Source of the DNA: JAAUQA01 sp036351435
GTDB taxonomy: Bacteria > Pseudomonadota > Gammaproteobacteria > Competibacterales > Competibacteraceae
Assembly (NCBI GenBank): GCA_036351435.1
Contig: JAZBPA010000232.1
Span: 1 to 23,265 of the forward strand
DNA: 23,265 nt
Reading direction: 5' to 3'
Position numbers and translations under genes: made by a program. Of this stretch, positions 7,003-14,963 are shown piece by piece (position 1 is the first letter of the stretch; the number at the start of each line of letters is the position of its first letter). The notes beneath the pieces were generated by a model. That model did not search any database, was not told the origin of the DNA, and saw only the letters and a list, made by a program, of their open reading frames with translations.

Positions 7003-8715
7003 ATGAATAAACTGACAATCGTCGTGGGGTTGCTCATCGCCACAGCGATGAACGATCCGGTCGGTGCAACCGAAAGCAAGATCGTCCCCGATGGCTACGG
7101 GACTATTGAGATTCAGCCCTATCGAGACTCAAGTCCCGAAGCTGACTTGATCTACCACATTCTGCTTGGAGAAATTGCTGGTACGCGCAAGCAGTTAGAG
7201 GTCGCTCTGGAATACTATCGCAAAGCGGTTCAGGCGAGCGAAAACCCCCGAATAGCCGAACGCGCAGTGGGTATTGCCCTGTTCGCCAATGACAACACTG
7301 CACTGTTGGAAATAGCGAGACGTTGGCATACCTTAGACGCCGATAATCCGAAAGTTCATCAAGCCTTGGCCATAGCTTTGTTGAACAATAAACAAGCGGA
7401 AGCAGCAGCCGTTCATTTAGACAAGTTGCGTGCCACCGCCGACAAAGATAATCAAGATGGGTTTACCGCAGTCGACGCTTTGCTTAACCAAGTACAGGAT
7501 AAAGCACTGGCCCTGCGCGCAATGGCCAGCCTGCGAGACTTACACGCGAATTCCCGATATGCGCAATACTACTATGCATTGGCCGCATTGGAAGCCGATG
7601 CTCACGAACAGGCCCTGGAAGGTATCACTGCTGCATTAAAACTCGACCCTCAATGGGAAAACGCGTATCTGCTGCAAGCCCGGGTACGTATGAATAAAAA
7701 GGATACTGACGGAGCACTGGCCGGATTGAAAGAAGCTGTAACCAATCTGCCAGAGAACCGACAACTACGCTTGGGCTATGCACGTTTATTGGTCAATGCG
7801 GAACGACTAGATGAAGCGACTGCTGAGTTTGAAGTATTGGCCGCGCGCGATCCCAAAGATGCCGAAGTGATTTACTCGTTGGGCCTGCTGTCCGGTGAAA
7901 AAGAGCGCTACGATGAGGCAGTGACCTACTTTACCCGTTTATTGGAACTCGGCACCCGTAACACAGACGCTTTTTTTGAATTGGGACGAGTCGAGGAGCT
8001 GCGCAGTAACTATGACAAAGCCAAGGACTGGTATGCGCAAGTCGAAGGCGACGAACGTTATCTTACCGCACAAGTGCGTATGGGCGTGATGCTGGCCAAA
8101 TCGGGCGATTTACCGGCGATGAATGAGCACTTTGTCAAAGTAAGGCAGGATAACCCGCAAAGTTGGGTGCCGTTATACATCTCGCAAGCGGAAGTGCTGC
8201 GCGAGCTTAAACATCATGAAAGCGCATTCGATTTGCTCACCGAAGCTTTAGAACGCGAATCCGCTAACCAAGACTTGCTCTACAGTCGAGCGTTGACAGC
8301 AGGTAACCTGAAGCGTTTTGACGTGCTGGAAAAGGATTTGCGCACCGTAATCGACGCCGATCCCGAGCATGGTCATGCACTTAATGCGCTGGGCTACACA
8401 TTGGCGGATCAAACCGACCGTTACCAAGAAGCATTGGGCTACGTGGAGCGGGCCATTGCTTTATTGCCGAACGATGCAGCCGTGATAGATAGCATGGGCT
8501 GGGTGCAATACCGGTTAGGTAATTATGAGCAATCACTGGAGTATCTGCGCCGTGCCTACGAACTTAATCAGGACCCGGAAATTGCCGCTCATTTAACCGA
8601 GGTGCTGTGGGTTCTCGGCCAGCGGGAAGAGGCCAGAGATGTCTTTCAAGAATCAATGAAAGACAATCCCGACAGTGAATTTTTGCTCGACGTCAAAGAG
8701 CGGTTTGGTCTGTGA
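7003..8715 (+). CDS. Periplasmic tetratricopeptide-repeat protein, LbcA-like by position, without lipobox
   Basis: I place the start at ATG 7003 (AAGGG at 6986-6990), giving 570 residues. The frame stays open upstream to a TTG at 6937, but that extension would bury the signal peptide. The N-terminus (MNKLTIVVGLLIATA, then a small-residue site near PVGA) looks like a Sec signal peptide. The rest is almost entirely TPR helices, with repeated patterns such as LEYYRKAVQ, ALEGITAALKLDP and ALGYVERAIALLPNDAAVIDS. TPR arrays bind proteins and have no catalysis of their own. Its position between hemA and lolB matches PA4667 of P. aeruginosa, the outer-membrane lipoprotein LbcA that serves as adaptor of the CtpA protease for cell-wall hydrolases. 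That function is inferred here from position and repeat type. Unlike LbcA, no cysteine follows the hydrophobic stretch. It overlaps the lolB start by 4 nt. Confidence 0.85.
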   Translation: MNKLTIVVGLLIATAMNDPVGATESKIVPDGYGTIEIQPYRDSSPEADLIYHILLGEIAGTRKQLEVALEYYRKAVQASENPRIAERAVGIALFANDNTALLEIARRWHTLDADNPKVHQALAIALLNNKQAEAAAVHLDKLRATADKDNQDGFTAVDALLNQVQDKALALRAMASLRDLHANSRYAQYYYALAALEADAHEQALEGITAALKLDPQWENAYLLQARVRMNKKDTDGALAGLKEAVTNLPENRQLRLGYARLLVNAERLDEATAEFEVLAARDPKDAEVIYSLGLLSGEKERYDEAVTYFTRLLELGTRNTDAFFELGRVEELRSNYDKAKDWYAQVEGDERYLTAQVRMGVMLAKSGDLPAMNEHFVKVRQDNPQSWVPLYISQAEVLRELKHHESAFDLLTEALERESANQDLLYSRALTAGNLKRFDVLEKDLRTVIDADPEHGHALNALGYTLADQTDRYQEALGYVERAIALLPNDAAVIDSMGWVQYRLGNYEQSLEYLRRAYELNQDPEIAAHLTEVLWVLGQREEARDVFQESMKDNPDSEFLLDVKERFGL

Positions 8716-9350
8716 CCCGTGTGTTGCTTGAAAGGCAGACAAAATCTGCATTTTTAGTGTTATTGAGCGCCATTCTACTGAGCGCTTGCGCCCGACTGCC
8801 TTTGCAACTACCAGCAGACGAGCCATGGAAAGCACGCAATCTTGCGCTATCTGGGTTGCGTAACTGGCATATTACCGGGCGGATTGGTATTACTAACGCG
8901 CAAGACGGTTGGCATGCCAGCTTGCAATGGACCCAGCAAGAGCGCATTTATAGCATCGATTTACTCGGCCCCTGGGGACAGGGGCGGGTACACATTGAGG
9001 GCGGCGCTCAACTCGTCAGCGTCCGTACCGCCGATGGGCACATTCATACTGCAGCGGACCCGGAGCAATTGCTGGCCGAAACCGTGGGCGTCCGTATTCC
9101 GCTCGACGGATTACGCTATTGGGTTTTGGGGGTACCTGATCCGCAGCGACCCAGTCAGTTACAAGGCGATGAGCAAGGACGCCTGACCCGGTTGGAACAA
9201 GACGGGTGGCTCATTGAGTACCCGCGTTATACGACCGTATCCGGGTTGGATTTGCCCGCATTGATTCGTGCTCGTCATGATGATTGGCAAATCCGCATCG
9301 CCATTAGAAACTGGGATTTACGCCAGTCCGTATTACAATCTTCGCTCTAA
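8712..9350 (+). CDS. lolB: Outer-membrane lipoprotein receptor LolB
   Basis: LolB receives lipoproteins from the periplasmic carrier LolA and inserts them into the inner leaflet of the outer membrane. The 212-residue product has a lipoprotein signal with lipobox LSAC, so C26 is the lipidated residue; the next residue is Ala rather than Asp, which allows transport to the outer membrane. Downstream motifs are typical of the family: NWHITGRIGI, ASLQWTQ, YSIDLLGPWGQG, LRYWVLGVPDP and WLIEYPRY. The GTG start overlaps the stop of the TPR gene (GTGA, 4 nt), indicating translational coupling. ispE follows after 15 nt. Confidence 0.95.
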   Translation: MTRVLLERQTKSAFLVLLSAILLSACARLPLQLPADEPWKARNLALSGLRNWHITGRIGITNAQDGWHASLQWTQQERIYSIDLLGPWGQGRVHIEGGAQLVSVRTADGHIHTAADPEQLLAETVGVRIPLDGLRYWVLGVPDPQRPSQLQGDEQGRLTRLEQDGWLIEYPRYTTVSGLDLPALIRARHDDWQIRIAIRNWDLRQSVLQSSL

Positions 9351-9365
9351 ATTAGAAACACCGTA

Positions 9366-10220
9366 ATGGATGTCGATCCATGGCCGGCACCGGCTAAAAT
9401 TAATCGCTTTTTGCATATCGTAGGCCGTCGTCCTGACGGTTATCATTTGCTGCAGACCGTTTTTCAATTTCTTGACTACTGTGATTATCTAACTTTTGCA
9501 ATCCGCCCGGATGGACAGATTAAACGAAGCGGGGAGCTGTCCGGCATTGACTCTGACGATGATCTAACGGTTCGAGCAGCACGGTTGCTGCAGAAAACCT
9601 GTGCGATACCCATGGGAGTGACAATTCATATCGACAAACGCCTGCCGCTAGGCGGCGGGCTAGGCGGAGGTAGTTCTGATGCCGCAACCACATTAGTCGC
9701 ATTAAATCATTACTGGCAGGCTGGTCTTGAGTTATCCCAGCTAGCAGAGTTAGGTGTGCAACTAGGCGCTGATGTGCCGGTATTTGTCACCAGTCAAGCA
9801 GCCTGGGCCGAGGGTATTGGCGATTGTTTAACACCGATCACTTTGGATGAATCGTGGTTTGTTGTCCTGGTGCCAGCTTGCCAAGTGGCTACGGCAACGA
9901 TTTTTAACGATTCCAAATTGACACGCGATTCACAACCCATCACAATACAGGGCTTTCTTGCAGGGGATGCAGGCAATGATTGTGCTGCTGTGGTGTATCG
10001 TCGTTATCCGGAGATCGCCGCCGCTGCCAATTGGCTTTCCCGCTATGGTAAAGCCTGCCTAACCGGCACAGGAGCTTGCGTCTTCGCAGCGTTTGCGGAT
10101 TTCGCAAGCACGCAAGACGTGTTGCAGCGGCTTCCCGAGCGCGTATCCGGTTTTGCGGCGCGTGGCTTAAACCGGTCACCTTTGCAAGCACGATTACAAC
10201 GTGAAATCACGGACGCTTAA
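9366..10220 (+). CDS. ispE: 4-diphosphocytidyl-2-C-methyl-D-erythritol kinase
   Basis: GHMP-family kinase that phosphorylates CDP-methylerythritol at the 2-hydroxyl using ATP, in the non-mevalonate (MEP) isoprenoid pathway. The 284-residue length is usual. Seen: the substrate-binding N-terminus APAKINRFLHIVGRRPDGYH with K11, the GHMP glycine-rich ATP loop PLGGGLGGGSSDAA at 94-107, D136 in LGADVPVF, and the C-terminal GTGACVFAAF motif. ATG start at 9366, 15 nt after lolB. A tRNA-Gln gene follows directly, as in Pseudomonas. Confidence 0.96.
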   Translation: MDVDPWPAPAKINRFLHIVGRRPDGYHLLQTVFQFLDYCDYLTFAIRPDGQIKRSGELSGIDSDDDLTVRAARLLQKTCAIPMGVTIHIDKRLPLGGGLGGGSSDAATTLVALNHYWQAGLELSQLAELGVQLGADVPVFVTSQAAWAEGIGDCLTPITLDESWFVVLVPACQVATATIFNDSKLTRDSQPITIQGFLAGDAGNDCAAVVYRRYPEIAAAANWLSRYGKACLTGTGACVFAAFADFASTQDVLQRLPERVSGFAARGLNRSPLQARLQREITDA

Positions 10221-10239
10221 CGTCAATAACCGATTTCAT

Positions 10240-10314
10240 TGGGCCGTAGCCAAGTGGTAAGGCACGGGGTTTTGATCCCCGCATTCCCAGGTTCGAATCC
10301 TGGCGGCCCAGCCA
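10240..10314 (+). tRNA. tRNA-Gln (anticodon TTG)
   Basis: 75 nt, starting TGGGCCG and ending CGGCCCA-G-CCA, so the acceptor stem pairs over 7 bp and CCA is encoded. The anticodon arm is CGGGG/CCCCG around the loop TTTTGAT, giving TTG. The T arm is CCAGG-TTCGAAT-CCTGG. It sits between ispE and prs, 19 nt after the ispE stop and 27 nt before prs, and is probably processed from the same transcript. Confidence 0.97.
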
Positions 10315-10341
10315 TTTTTCCATATACACAGTGAGTTCCCA

Positions 10342-11292
10342 GTGTCCAACGGTAGCATGATGGTGTTCGCCGGTAACGCCCATCCGCAATTGGCCTTGGC
10401 GGTTACCCGTCATTTAGATTTGCCGTTAGGGCAAGCGGTAGTCGGCAGCTTCAGCGATGGCGAAGTTATGGTTGAACTGATGGAGAATGTGCGTGGCAAG
10501 GATGTCTTTATCGTGCAACCGACCTGTATGCCTACTAACGACAATATTATGGAACTGCTGGTGATGACCGACGCGCTACGGCGCTCATCAGCGGGGCGTA
10601 TAACCGCGGTCATTCCTTATTTCGGCTACTCACGTCAGGATCGTCGACCCCGTTCGGCGCGGGTGCCGATTTCCGCCAAAGTAGTCGCCAATATGATCGC
10701 CAGCGTCGGAACGGACCGGGTATTGACAGTGGATCTGCACGCCGATCAGATTCAAGGATTCTTCGATATCCCTGTCGATAATGTCTACGCCACCCCGATC
10801 ATGTTAGAGGATATCTGCTCACAAGAACTGCCGGATTTGGTGGTGGTTTCGCCGGATGTCGGTGGCGTGGTACGGGCCCGCGCGTTAGCTAAACGACTAG
10901 ATGATGCCGAATTAGCCATTATCGACAAACGGCGTCCTGCTCCTAATGAAGCCAAGGTGATGCATATCATCGGCGATGTGGAAAACCAACATTGCATCGT
11001 GGTTGATGACATGGTGGATACCGGAGGAACGCTATGCCAAGCCGCAGCTGCGCTGAAAGAGCATGGCGCTGCCTCGGTGCGTGCATATTGTACCCACGCT
11101 GTGTTATCAGGCCGCGCAGTCACCAACTTCCAAAATTCTGTGCTCGACGAGCTGGTCGTTAGCGATACCATACCGCTACGCTCCGAAGCGCGGAATTGTA
11201 GCATTATCCGTCAAGTGAGCGTAGCCGGCCTAGTGGCGGATACCATGTGGCGGATACATACCGAGGAATCGGTAAGCTCACTGTTTACATAA
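10342..11292 (+). CDS. prs: Ribose-phosphate pyrophosphokinase (PRPP synthetase)
   Basis: Transfers pyrophosphate from ATP to ribose-5-phosphate, making PRPP for nucleotide, histidine and tryptophan synthesis. 316 residues, close to the E. coli enzyme. Seen: SFSDGE at 36-41, ATP-binding PYFGYSRQDRR at 92-102, the divalent-cation/ATP loop DLHADQIQGFF at 131-141, the flexible KRRP region near 196-199 and the PRPP-binding loop VDDMVDTGGT at 221-230. The start is GTG at 10342, followed by SNGSMMVFAGNA; the ribosome site is weak. It follows tRNA-Gln and is separated from rplY by a terminator-like hairpin. Confidence 0.97.
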   Translation: MSNGSMMVFAGNAHPQLALAVTRHLDLPLGQAVVGSFSDGEVMVELMENVRGKDVFIVQPTCMPTNDNIMELLVMTDALRRSSAGRITAVIPYFGYSRQDRRPRSARVPISAKVVANMIASVGTDRVLTVDLHADQIQGFFDIPVDNVYATPIMLEDICSQELPDLVVVSPDVGGVVRARALAKRLDDAELAIIDKRRPAPNEAKVMHIIGDVENQHCIVVDDMVDTGGTLCQAAAALKEHGAASVRAYCTHAVLSGRAVTNFQNSVLDELVVSDTIPLRSEARNCSIIRQVSVAGLVADTMWRIHTEESVSSLFT

Positions 11293-11328
11293 TCACTGGG
11301 GCGATACCACCCTATTCTGTAACCCTCC

Positions 11329-11366
11329 TCCGAAGCGCCTGGTCGCGGGCGTAGCGGATTTTTTTT
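11329..11366 (+). terminator. Terminator- or attenuator-like hairpin between prs and rplY
   Basis: TCCG pairs with CGGA, then an internal loop (AAG/TAG), then CGCCT pairs with GGGCG (one G-T pair) around the loop GGTCGC. Eight T residues follow at 11359-11366. This is the shape of an intrinsic terminator. It lies only 17 nt before the rplY start, so it may end the prs transcript or partly attenuate read-through into rplY. Confidence 0.6.
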
Positions 11367-11383
11367 GCCGATGGAGATCAACA

Positions 11384-12013
11384 ATGACACTCGCTTTCGA
11401 ACTTACTGCCGAGACGCGTGACGATAGAGGTAAAGGTGCGAGCCGCCGCCTACGTCGCCAAGGGCGGATTCCGGCTATTATCTATGGGGGCGGACAGCCA
11501 CCCGAAGCCATTACGCTGAATCACCAACAAGTATTGCGTCAGTTGGCGAACGAAGCCTTCTATTCCCATATTTTGCAGGTTAACGTGGGCTCGAGAACGG
11601 AGCAGGTTATTTTGCGCGATTTACAGCGCCATCCGTTCAAGCCGACACTATTGCATATGGATTTGTTTCGGGTTACTGCCGATCAAAAACTGCGTGTGCA
11701 TGTTCCCTTGCACTTCATCAACGAACAGACGTCTGTGGGTGTCAAACTGCAAGGCGGTATCGTGAGCCACCTGCGCATTGAGGTCGAAGTCAGTTGCCTG
11801 CCTAAAGCGCTGCCCGAATTCATTGAGGTAGATTTAGCCCAAATGGAAGTCGGTGATTCTATTCATCTCTCCGAACTACAGTTGCCGCCGGGCGTTGAAC
11901 TCGTCGAACTGGCTGCCGGCACTGAACATGATGGGCCGATCGTGAGCATACAGGGTCAGCGTAGCGGAAGCGAAGAGGAAGAGGGTGAAGCTACCGACGA
12001 AGATACGGATTGA
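11384..12013 (+). CDS. rplY: 50S ribosomal protein L25 / CTC-type long form
   Basis: Binds 5S rRNA in the large ribosomal subunit. The 209-residue product is the long (TL5/CTC) form rather than the roughly 95-residue E. coli form: an N-terminal L25 domain (about 1-95, with RDDRGKGASRRLRRQGRIPAIIYGG and the RDLQRHPFKPTLLHMDLFRV segment) followed by the beta-rich C-terminal TL5 domain (about 100-190) and an acidic tail (EEEEGEATDEDTD). ATG at 11384 with GGAG 7 nt upstream. pth follows after 12 nt. Confidence 0.96.
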   Translation: MTLAFELTAETRDDRGKGASRRLRRQGRIPAIIYGGGQPPEAITLNHQQVLRQLANEAFYSHILQVNVGSRTEQVILRDLQRHPFKPTLLHMDLFRVTADQKLRVHVPLHFINEQTSVGVKLQGGIVSHLRIEVEVSCLPKALPEFIEVDLAQMEVGDSIHLSELQLPPGVELVELAAGTEHDGPIVSIQGQRSGSEEEEGEATDEDTD

Positions 12014-12025
12014 TTCGCGTCCCCG

Positions 12026-12631
12026 TTGGACACAGACACCGAACCAACCGCCACCCTGCAGTTGGTTGCAGGGCTGGGTAATCCGGGGCCCCGTTACGAA
12101 CCGACGCGACACAATGCGGGCTTCTGGTTCGTAGAGGAGCTGGCTCGCCGCTATGGTGGGCATTTCCGCGAAGAATCTAAGTTTCAAGGTGAGTTATGCC
12201 GGGTCGAGGTTAACGAACAGCCTGTGTGGTTGTTCAAACCGATGGCCTTCATGAATCGTAGCGGCTCGCCGCTCATGCGTTTGATGACGTTCTATAAGAT
12301 TCCCCTGTCCGCTGTATTGGTGGTTCACGACGAATTGGACCTGCCGCCGGGCACCGTGCGTATCAAGCGTTCCGGTGGTCCCGGCGGGCACAATGGCTTG
12401 CGCGACATCATTGCACAATTGGGCGGTGGTCAGTTTTTGCGCTTGCGATTGGGAATCGGTCATCCTGGCGACAGTCACGCGGTGGTCGATTATGTGTTGC
12501 GAACTGCTCCGATGCAGGAACAGCGTTTGCTTGAACAAGCTATAACGGATGCGGCGGAGGAATTTCCGCGCCTTCTTTCAGGTCATTTAGAAAAAGTAAT
12601 GCATACTTTGCACAGCCGTCAGGTGTCATAA
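12026..12631 (+). CDS. pth: Peptidyl-tRNA hydrolase
   Basis: Cleaves the ester bond of peptidyl-tRNAs released from stalled ribosomes, recycling tRNA. Seen: VAGLGNPGPRYEPTRHNAGF with the catalytic histidine in TRHNAG, the FMNRSG asparagine, HDELDLPPG with the catalytic aspartate, and GGPGGHNGLRDI. The start is uncertain: an in-frame stop lies at 12011-12013 and the only near-upstream start codon is TTG at 12026, with no clear Shine-Dalgarno. A later TTG just before VAGLGNPG (near 12062) would give a product about 12 residues shorter. ychF starts 3 nt after the stop. Confidence 0.95.
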   Translation: MDTDTEPTATLQLVAGLGNPGPRYEPTRHNAGFWFVEELARRYGGHFREESKFQGELCRVEVNEQPVWLFKPMAFMNRSGSPLMRLMTFYKIPLSAVLVVHDELDLPPGTVRIKRSGGPGGHNGLRDIIAQLGGGQFLRLRLGIGHPGDSHAVVDYVLRTAPMQEQRLLEQAITDAAEEFPRLLSGHLEKVMHTLHSRQVS

Positions 12632-12634
12632 TTC

Positions 12635-13726
12635 ATGGGTATCCAATGTGGAATTGTCGGCTTGCCCAATGTGGGTAAATCTACTCTATTCAATGCATTA
12701 ACTAAAGCAGGGATTCAGGCGGAGAATTATCCATTCTGTACCATTGATCCAAACGTAGGTGTCGTACCAGTGCCGGACCCACGTTTGGACGCCTTGGCTA
12801 CTATTGTCAAACCGCAGAAAGTGATCCCCACAACGATGGAGTTCGTGGATATCGCCGGTTTAGTGGCAGGCGCATCCAAGGGCGAAGGTCTCGGCAATCA
12901 ATTTCTTGCCCACATCCGCGAAACCGATGCGATCGCTCACGTGGTGCGTTGTTTCGAAGACTCCGATGTCATCCATGTGGCTGGTCAAGTCGATCCTAAC
13001 TCAGATATCGAGATCATCAATACCGAACTAGCCCTAGCTGACTTGGCGACCGTGGAGCGCGCCTTTCAACGCGCCGAGAAAGGCGCCAAAGCTGGCGGTA
13101 AAGAAGCAGTTGCGCGTAAAGAGTTATTGCAACGAGTGCAGGCGCATTTGGATAGCGGCGAGGCGTTGCGTACATTGATGTTGGACGATGAAGAAAGAGA
13201 GTCGCTGCGTGATTTGCATTTGCTAACCACCAAGCCGGTGCTTTACATCGCTAACGTAGCGGAGGATGGGTTCGAAAATAACCCGCTATTGGAGGCCGTG
13301 GGGGAACGTGCCCAACAGGAAAACGCCCAAGTCGTGCCGGTTTGCGCTTCTATTGAAGCGGAGATCGCGCAATTGGAAGAAGCGGATAAAATGGATTTTT
13401 TAGCGGATTACGGCCTCGAAGAACCGGGTCTCAATCGCGTCATTCGTGCCGGTTACCAGTTACTAGGGTTGCAAACCTTTTTCACTGCCGGACCCAAGGA
13501 AGTACGTGCCTGGACGGTGAGAATCGGTTCATCCGCTCCCCAAGCGGCAGGAGTCATTCATACCGACTTCGAACACGGCTTTATCCGCGCTGAGACCATC
13601 GCTTATGATGATTTCATCACTCATAACGGCGAGCAAGGTGCGCGTGAGGCGGGAAAGTGGCGTTTGGAGGGTAAGGGTTACATTGTCCAGGAAGGCGATG
13701 TGATGCACTTCCGTTTTAACGTCTGA
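12635..13726 (+). CDS. ychF: Ribosome-associated P-loop NTPase YchF (Obg family)
   Basis: Obg-family NTPase, known in E. coli to hydrolyse ATP rather than GTP, to bind ribosomes and to respond to oxidative stress. 363 residues, the usual length. Seen: the P-loop GLPNVGKS at 9-16, the G3 motif DIAGLVAGASKGEGLGNQFL, NVAE in place of the GTP-selective NKxD motif (in line with ATP preference), a coiled-coil insertion and a C-terminal TGS domain (LLGLQTFFTAGPKEVRAWTV to VMHFRF). The pairing pth-ychF is widely conserved. No clear terminator follows; a tRNA promoter begins 4 nt after the stop. Confidence 0.97.
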   Translation: MGIQCGIVGLPNVGKSTLFNALTKAGIQAENYPFCTIDPNVGVVPVPDPRLDALATIVKPQKVIPTTMEFVDIAGLVAGASKGEGLGNQFLAHIRETDAIAHVVRCFEDSDVIHVAGQVDPNSDIEIINTELALADLATVERAFQRAEKGAKAGGKEAVARKELLQRVQAHLDSGEALRTLMLDDEERESLRDLHLLTTKPVLYIANVAEDGFENNPLLEAVGERAQQENAQVVPVCASIEAEIAQLEEADKMDFLADYGLEEPGLNRVIRAGYQLLGLQTFFTAGPKEVRAWTVRIGSSAPQAAGVIHTDFEHGFIRAETIAYDDFITHNGEQGAREAGKWRLEGKGYIVQEGDVMHFRFNV

Positions 13727-13730
13727 CGGG

Positions 13731-13759
13731 TTGACAGGCTTCGCTCAGCAGCAAATAAT
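13731..13759 (+). promoter_or_regulatory. Near-consensus sigma-70 promoter for tRNA-Met
   Basis: A perfect TTGACA at 13731-13736 is followed after exactly 17 nt by AATAAT at 13754-13759 (five of six matches to TATAAT). It lies about 40 nt before the tRNA-Met 5' end, as expected for a strong stable-RNA promoter. Confidence 0.7.
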
Positions 13760-13799
13760 AGCCGTTTTAGTAAAGTCCTTTACCACAATCTTCTCTCAT

Positions 13800-13876
13800 G
13801 GCTATGTAGCTCAGCCGGTTAGAGCACAGCACTCATAATGCTGGAGTCGGTGGTTCGAGTCCACCCATAGCCACCA
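13800..13876 (+). tRNA. tRNA-Met (anticodon CAT, elongator type)
   Basis: 77 nt with encoded CCA. The acceptor stem is GGCTATG/CATAGCC; the anticodon arm is CAGCA-CTCATAA-TGCTG, giving CAT; the T arm is GGTGG-TTCGAGT-CCACC. The sequence resembles the E. coli elongator tRNA-Met rather than tRNA-Ile2. Its 3' end borders a decayed integrase, so it probably served as the attachment site and was restored by the element. Confidence 0.95.
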
Positions 13877-13918
13877 ATAATCAATAGGTTAAGCAAGAAC
13901 TCTTTCTGCTGTTCGGGG

Positions 13919-13942
13919 TTTTGCGGGACTTTTGCGGGACTT
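13919..13942. repeat. Two tandem 11-bp direct repeats between tRNA-Met and the integrase remnant
   Basis: TTTTGCGGGAC occurs twice in direct succession (13919-13929 and 13930-13940) followed by TT. The repeats start 42 nt after the tRNA 3' end and abut the stop codon of the integrase. Spacing of one helical turn suggests paired protein-binding sites, possibly recombinase sites. Function is inference. Confidence 0.6.
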
Positions 13943-14846
13943 CATCCACTCGCTGAGCCCTGCAGCAACACCAGTCCTTTGCCCTTTTGCGGGCGTTTGC
14001 TTATCCTCTCCGCGGCTTCGATCAACTCCTTCAGTTCCGGAGCCGAGTAGTGCGTCGTGATGTCGCCATTTTTGTGGCCAAGCAAGACCCGCCGCGTTTC
14101 CAACCAGACTCCAGCTGCTCGTAGCCTTAGCCCAAAGGTATGCTTCAAATCATGAACCCGAATACTACGGATGCCTGATGGTGGCTGACAGCCAAGTTCC
14201 ATTTGATACTTTTCCGCAGCTTTATCTCTCGCGCGCCGCCAAGCACTGTTGTGCATTCGAATCACCCGATCACCTTGATAGGGAAAAACCCAAATTGAGT
14301 GTTTTCCCCTTTGGTTTTCGATCACTGATCGGGCTGCCTGATTCAAGATAATGAGTCGATCTTCCTTGTTCTTCGTGCTGCTGCCAGGGACCACAAAAAC
14401 GGTAGTGTCCAAAGCTGGTACCTGCTCTTCCCAATCCCAACGCAGCCCGCACACCTCTTGTTCTCGAGTGCCGGTGTTCGCTCCAGGCCAATCCCTGTTC
14501 GTCTCGCCAAAGACGGGACGCCAGATTGAGAATTCTCCTGACCACTGCCATTGTCCGATTGACAGTAGCGCTTTTTACTCCCTTTGCGCGACGTTCATTG
14601 ATGAAAGCCTGCAAATTTCGTCGCTTCCGACAAATATTTTGTTGCCGCCTGTCGAAAAGTCCGCTTAGGCCTGATACCGTAGATCACGGCGCTGCGAATC
14701 TCTTCGATTTTCCTCGCGAGGTACTCTTCTGCCCGGGCGAAGTCACTCTCGCCAGTGCTTTCGCAAACTCGTCTTCCTCGAATTTGCTTGTCGATATGCC
14801 AGATTCCACCGCGTTTGTGGAGCCCTGGCGTGCGTTTGCGTCCCAT
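13942..14846 (-). pseudogene. Tyrosine recombinase (phage-type integrase), degraded by two internal deletions
   Basis: Three reading-frame pieces line up as one integrase. Piece 1 starts at ATG 14846 with a GAGGAGA ribosome site and reads MGRKRTPGLHKRGG... to about 14620. Piece 2 continues in another frame (QAFINERRAKGVKSATVNR to GLAW) to about 14480. Piece 3 runs from ANTGTREQEVCGLRWDW to the TGA at 13942. Compared with the family as I remember it, about 35 residues are missing at the first junction and about 50 at the second, so both look like deletions with frame change rather than single-base errors. Piece 3 keeps the catalytic Arg (GLRWDW), Lys (STKNKEDR), HDLKHT box, LLGHK and Tyr (THYSAPE). 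It faces the tRNA-Met 3' end, a usual layout for a tRNA-integrated element. The joined gene is very unlikely to be active. Confidence 0.85.
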
Positions 14847-14963
14847 AATCGATCTCCTCTCGGTTGACCGGAACGCCCGTTGTAGGTATATGTGCGGTCG
14901 CCCTGCCCACCGGCTCTTCCATGTGCCAATTTCCCTCGAAGAATCCTACTGCTAAAGAATCAC

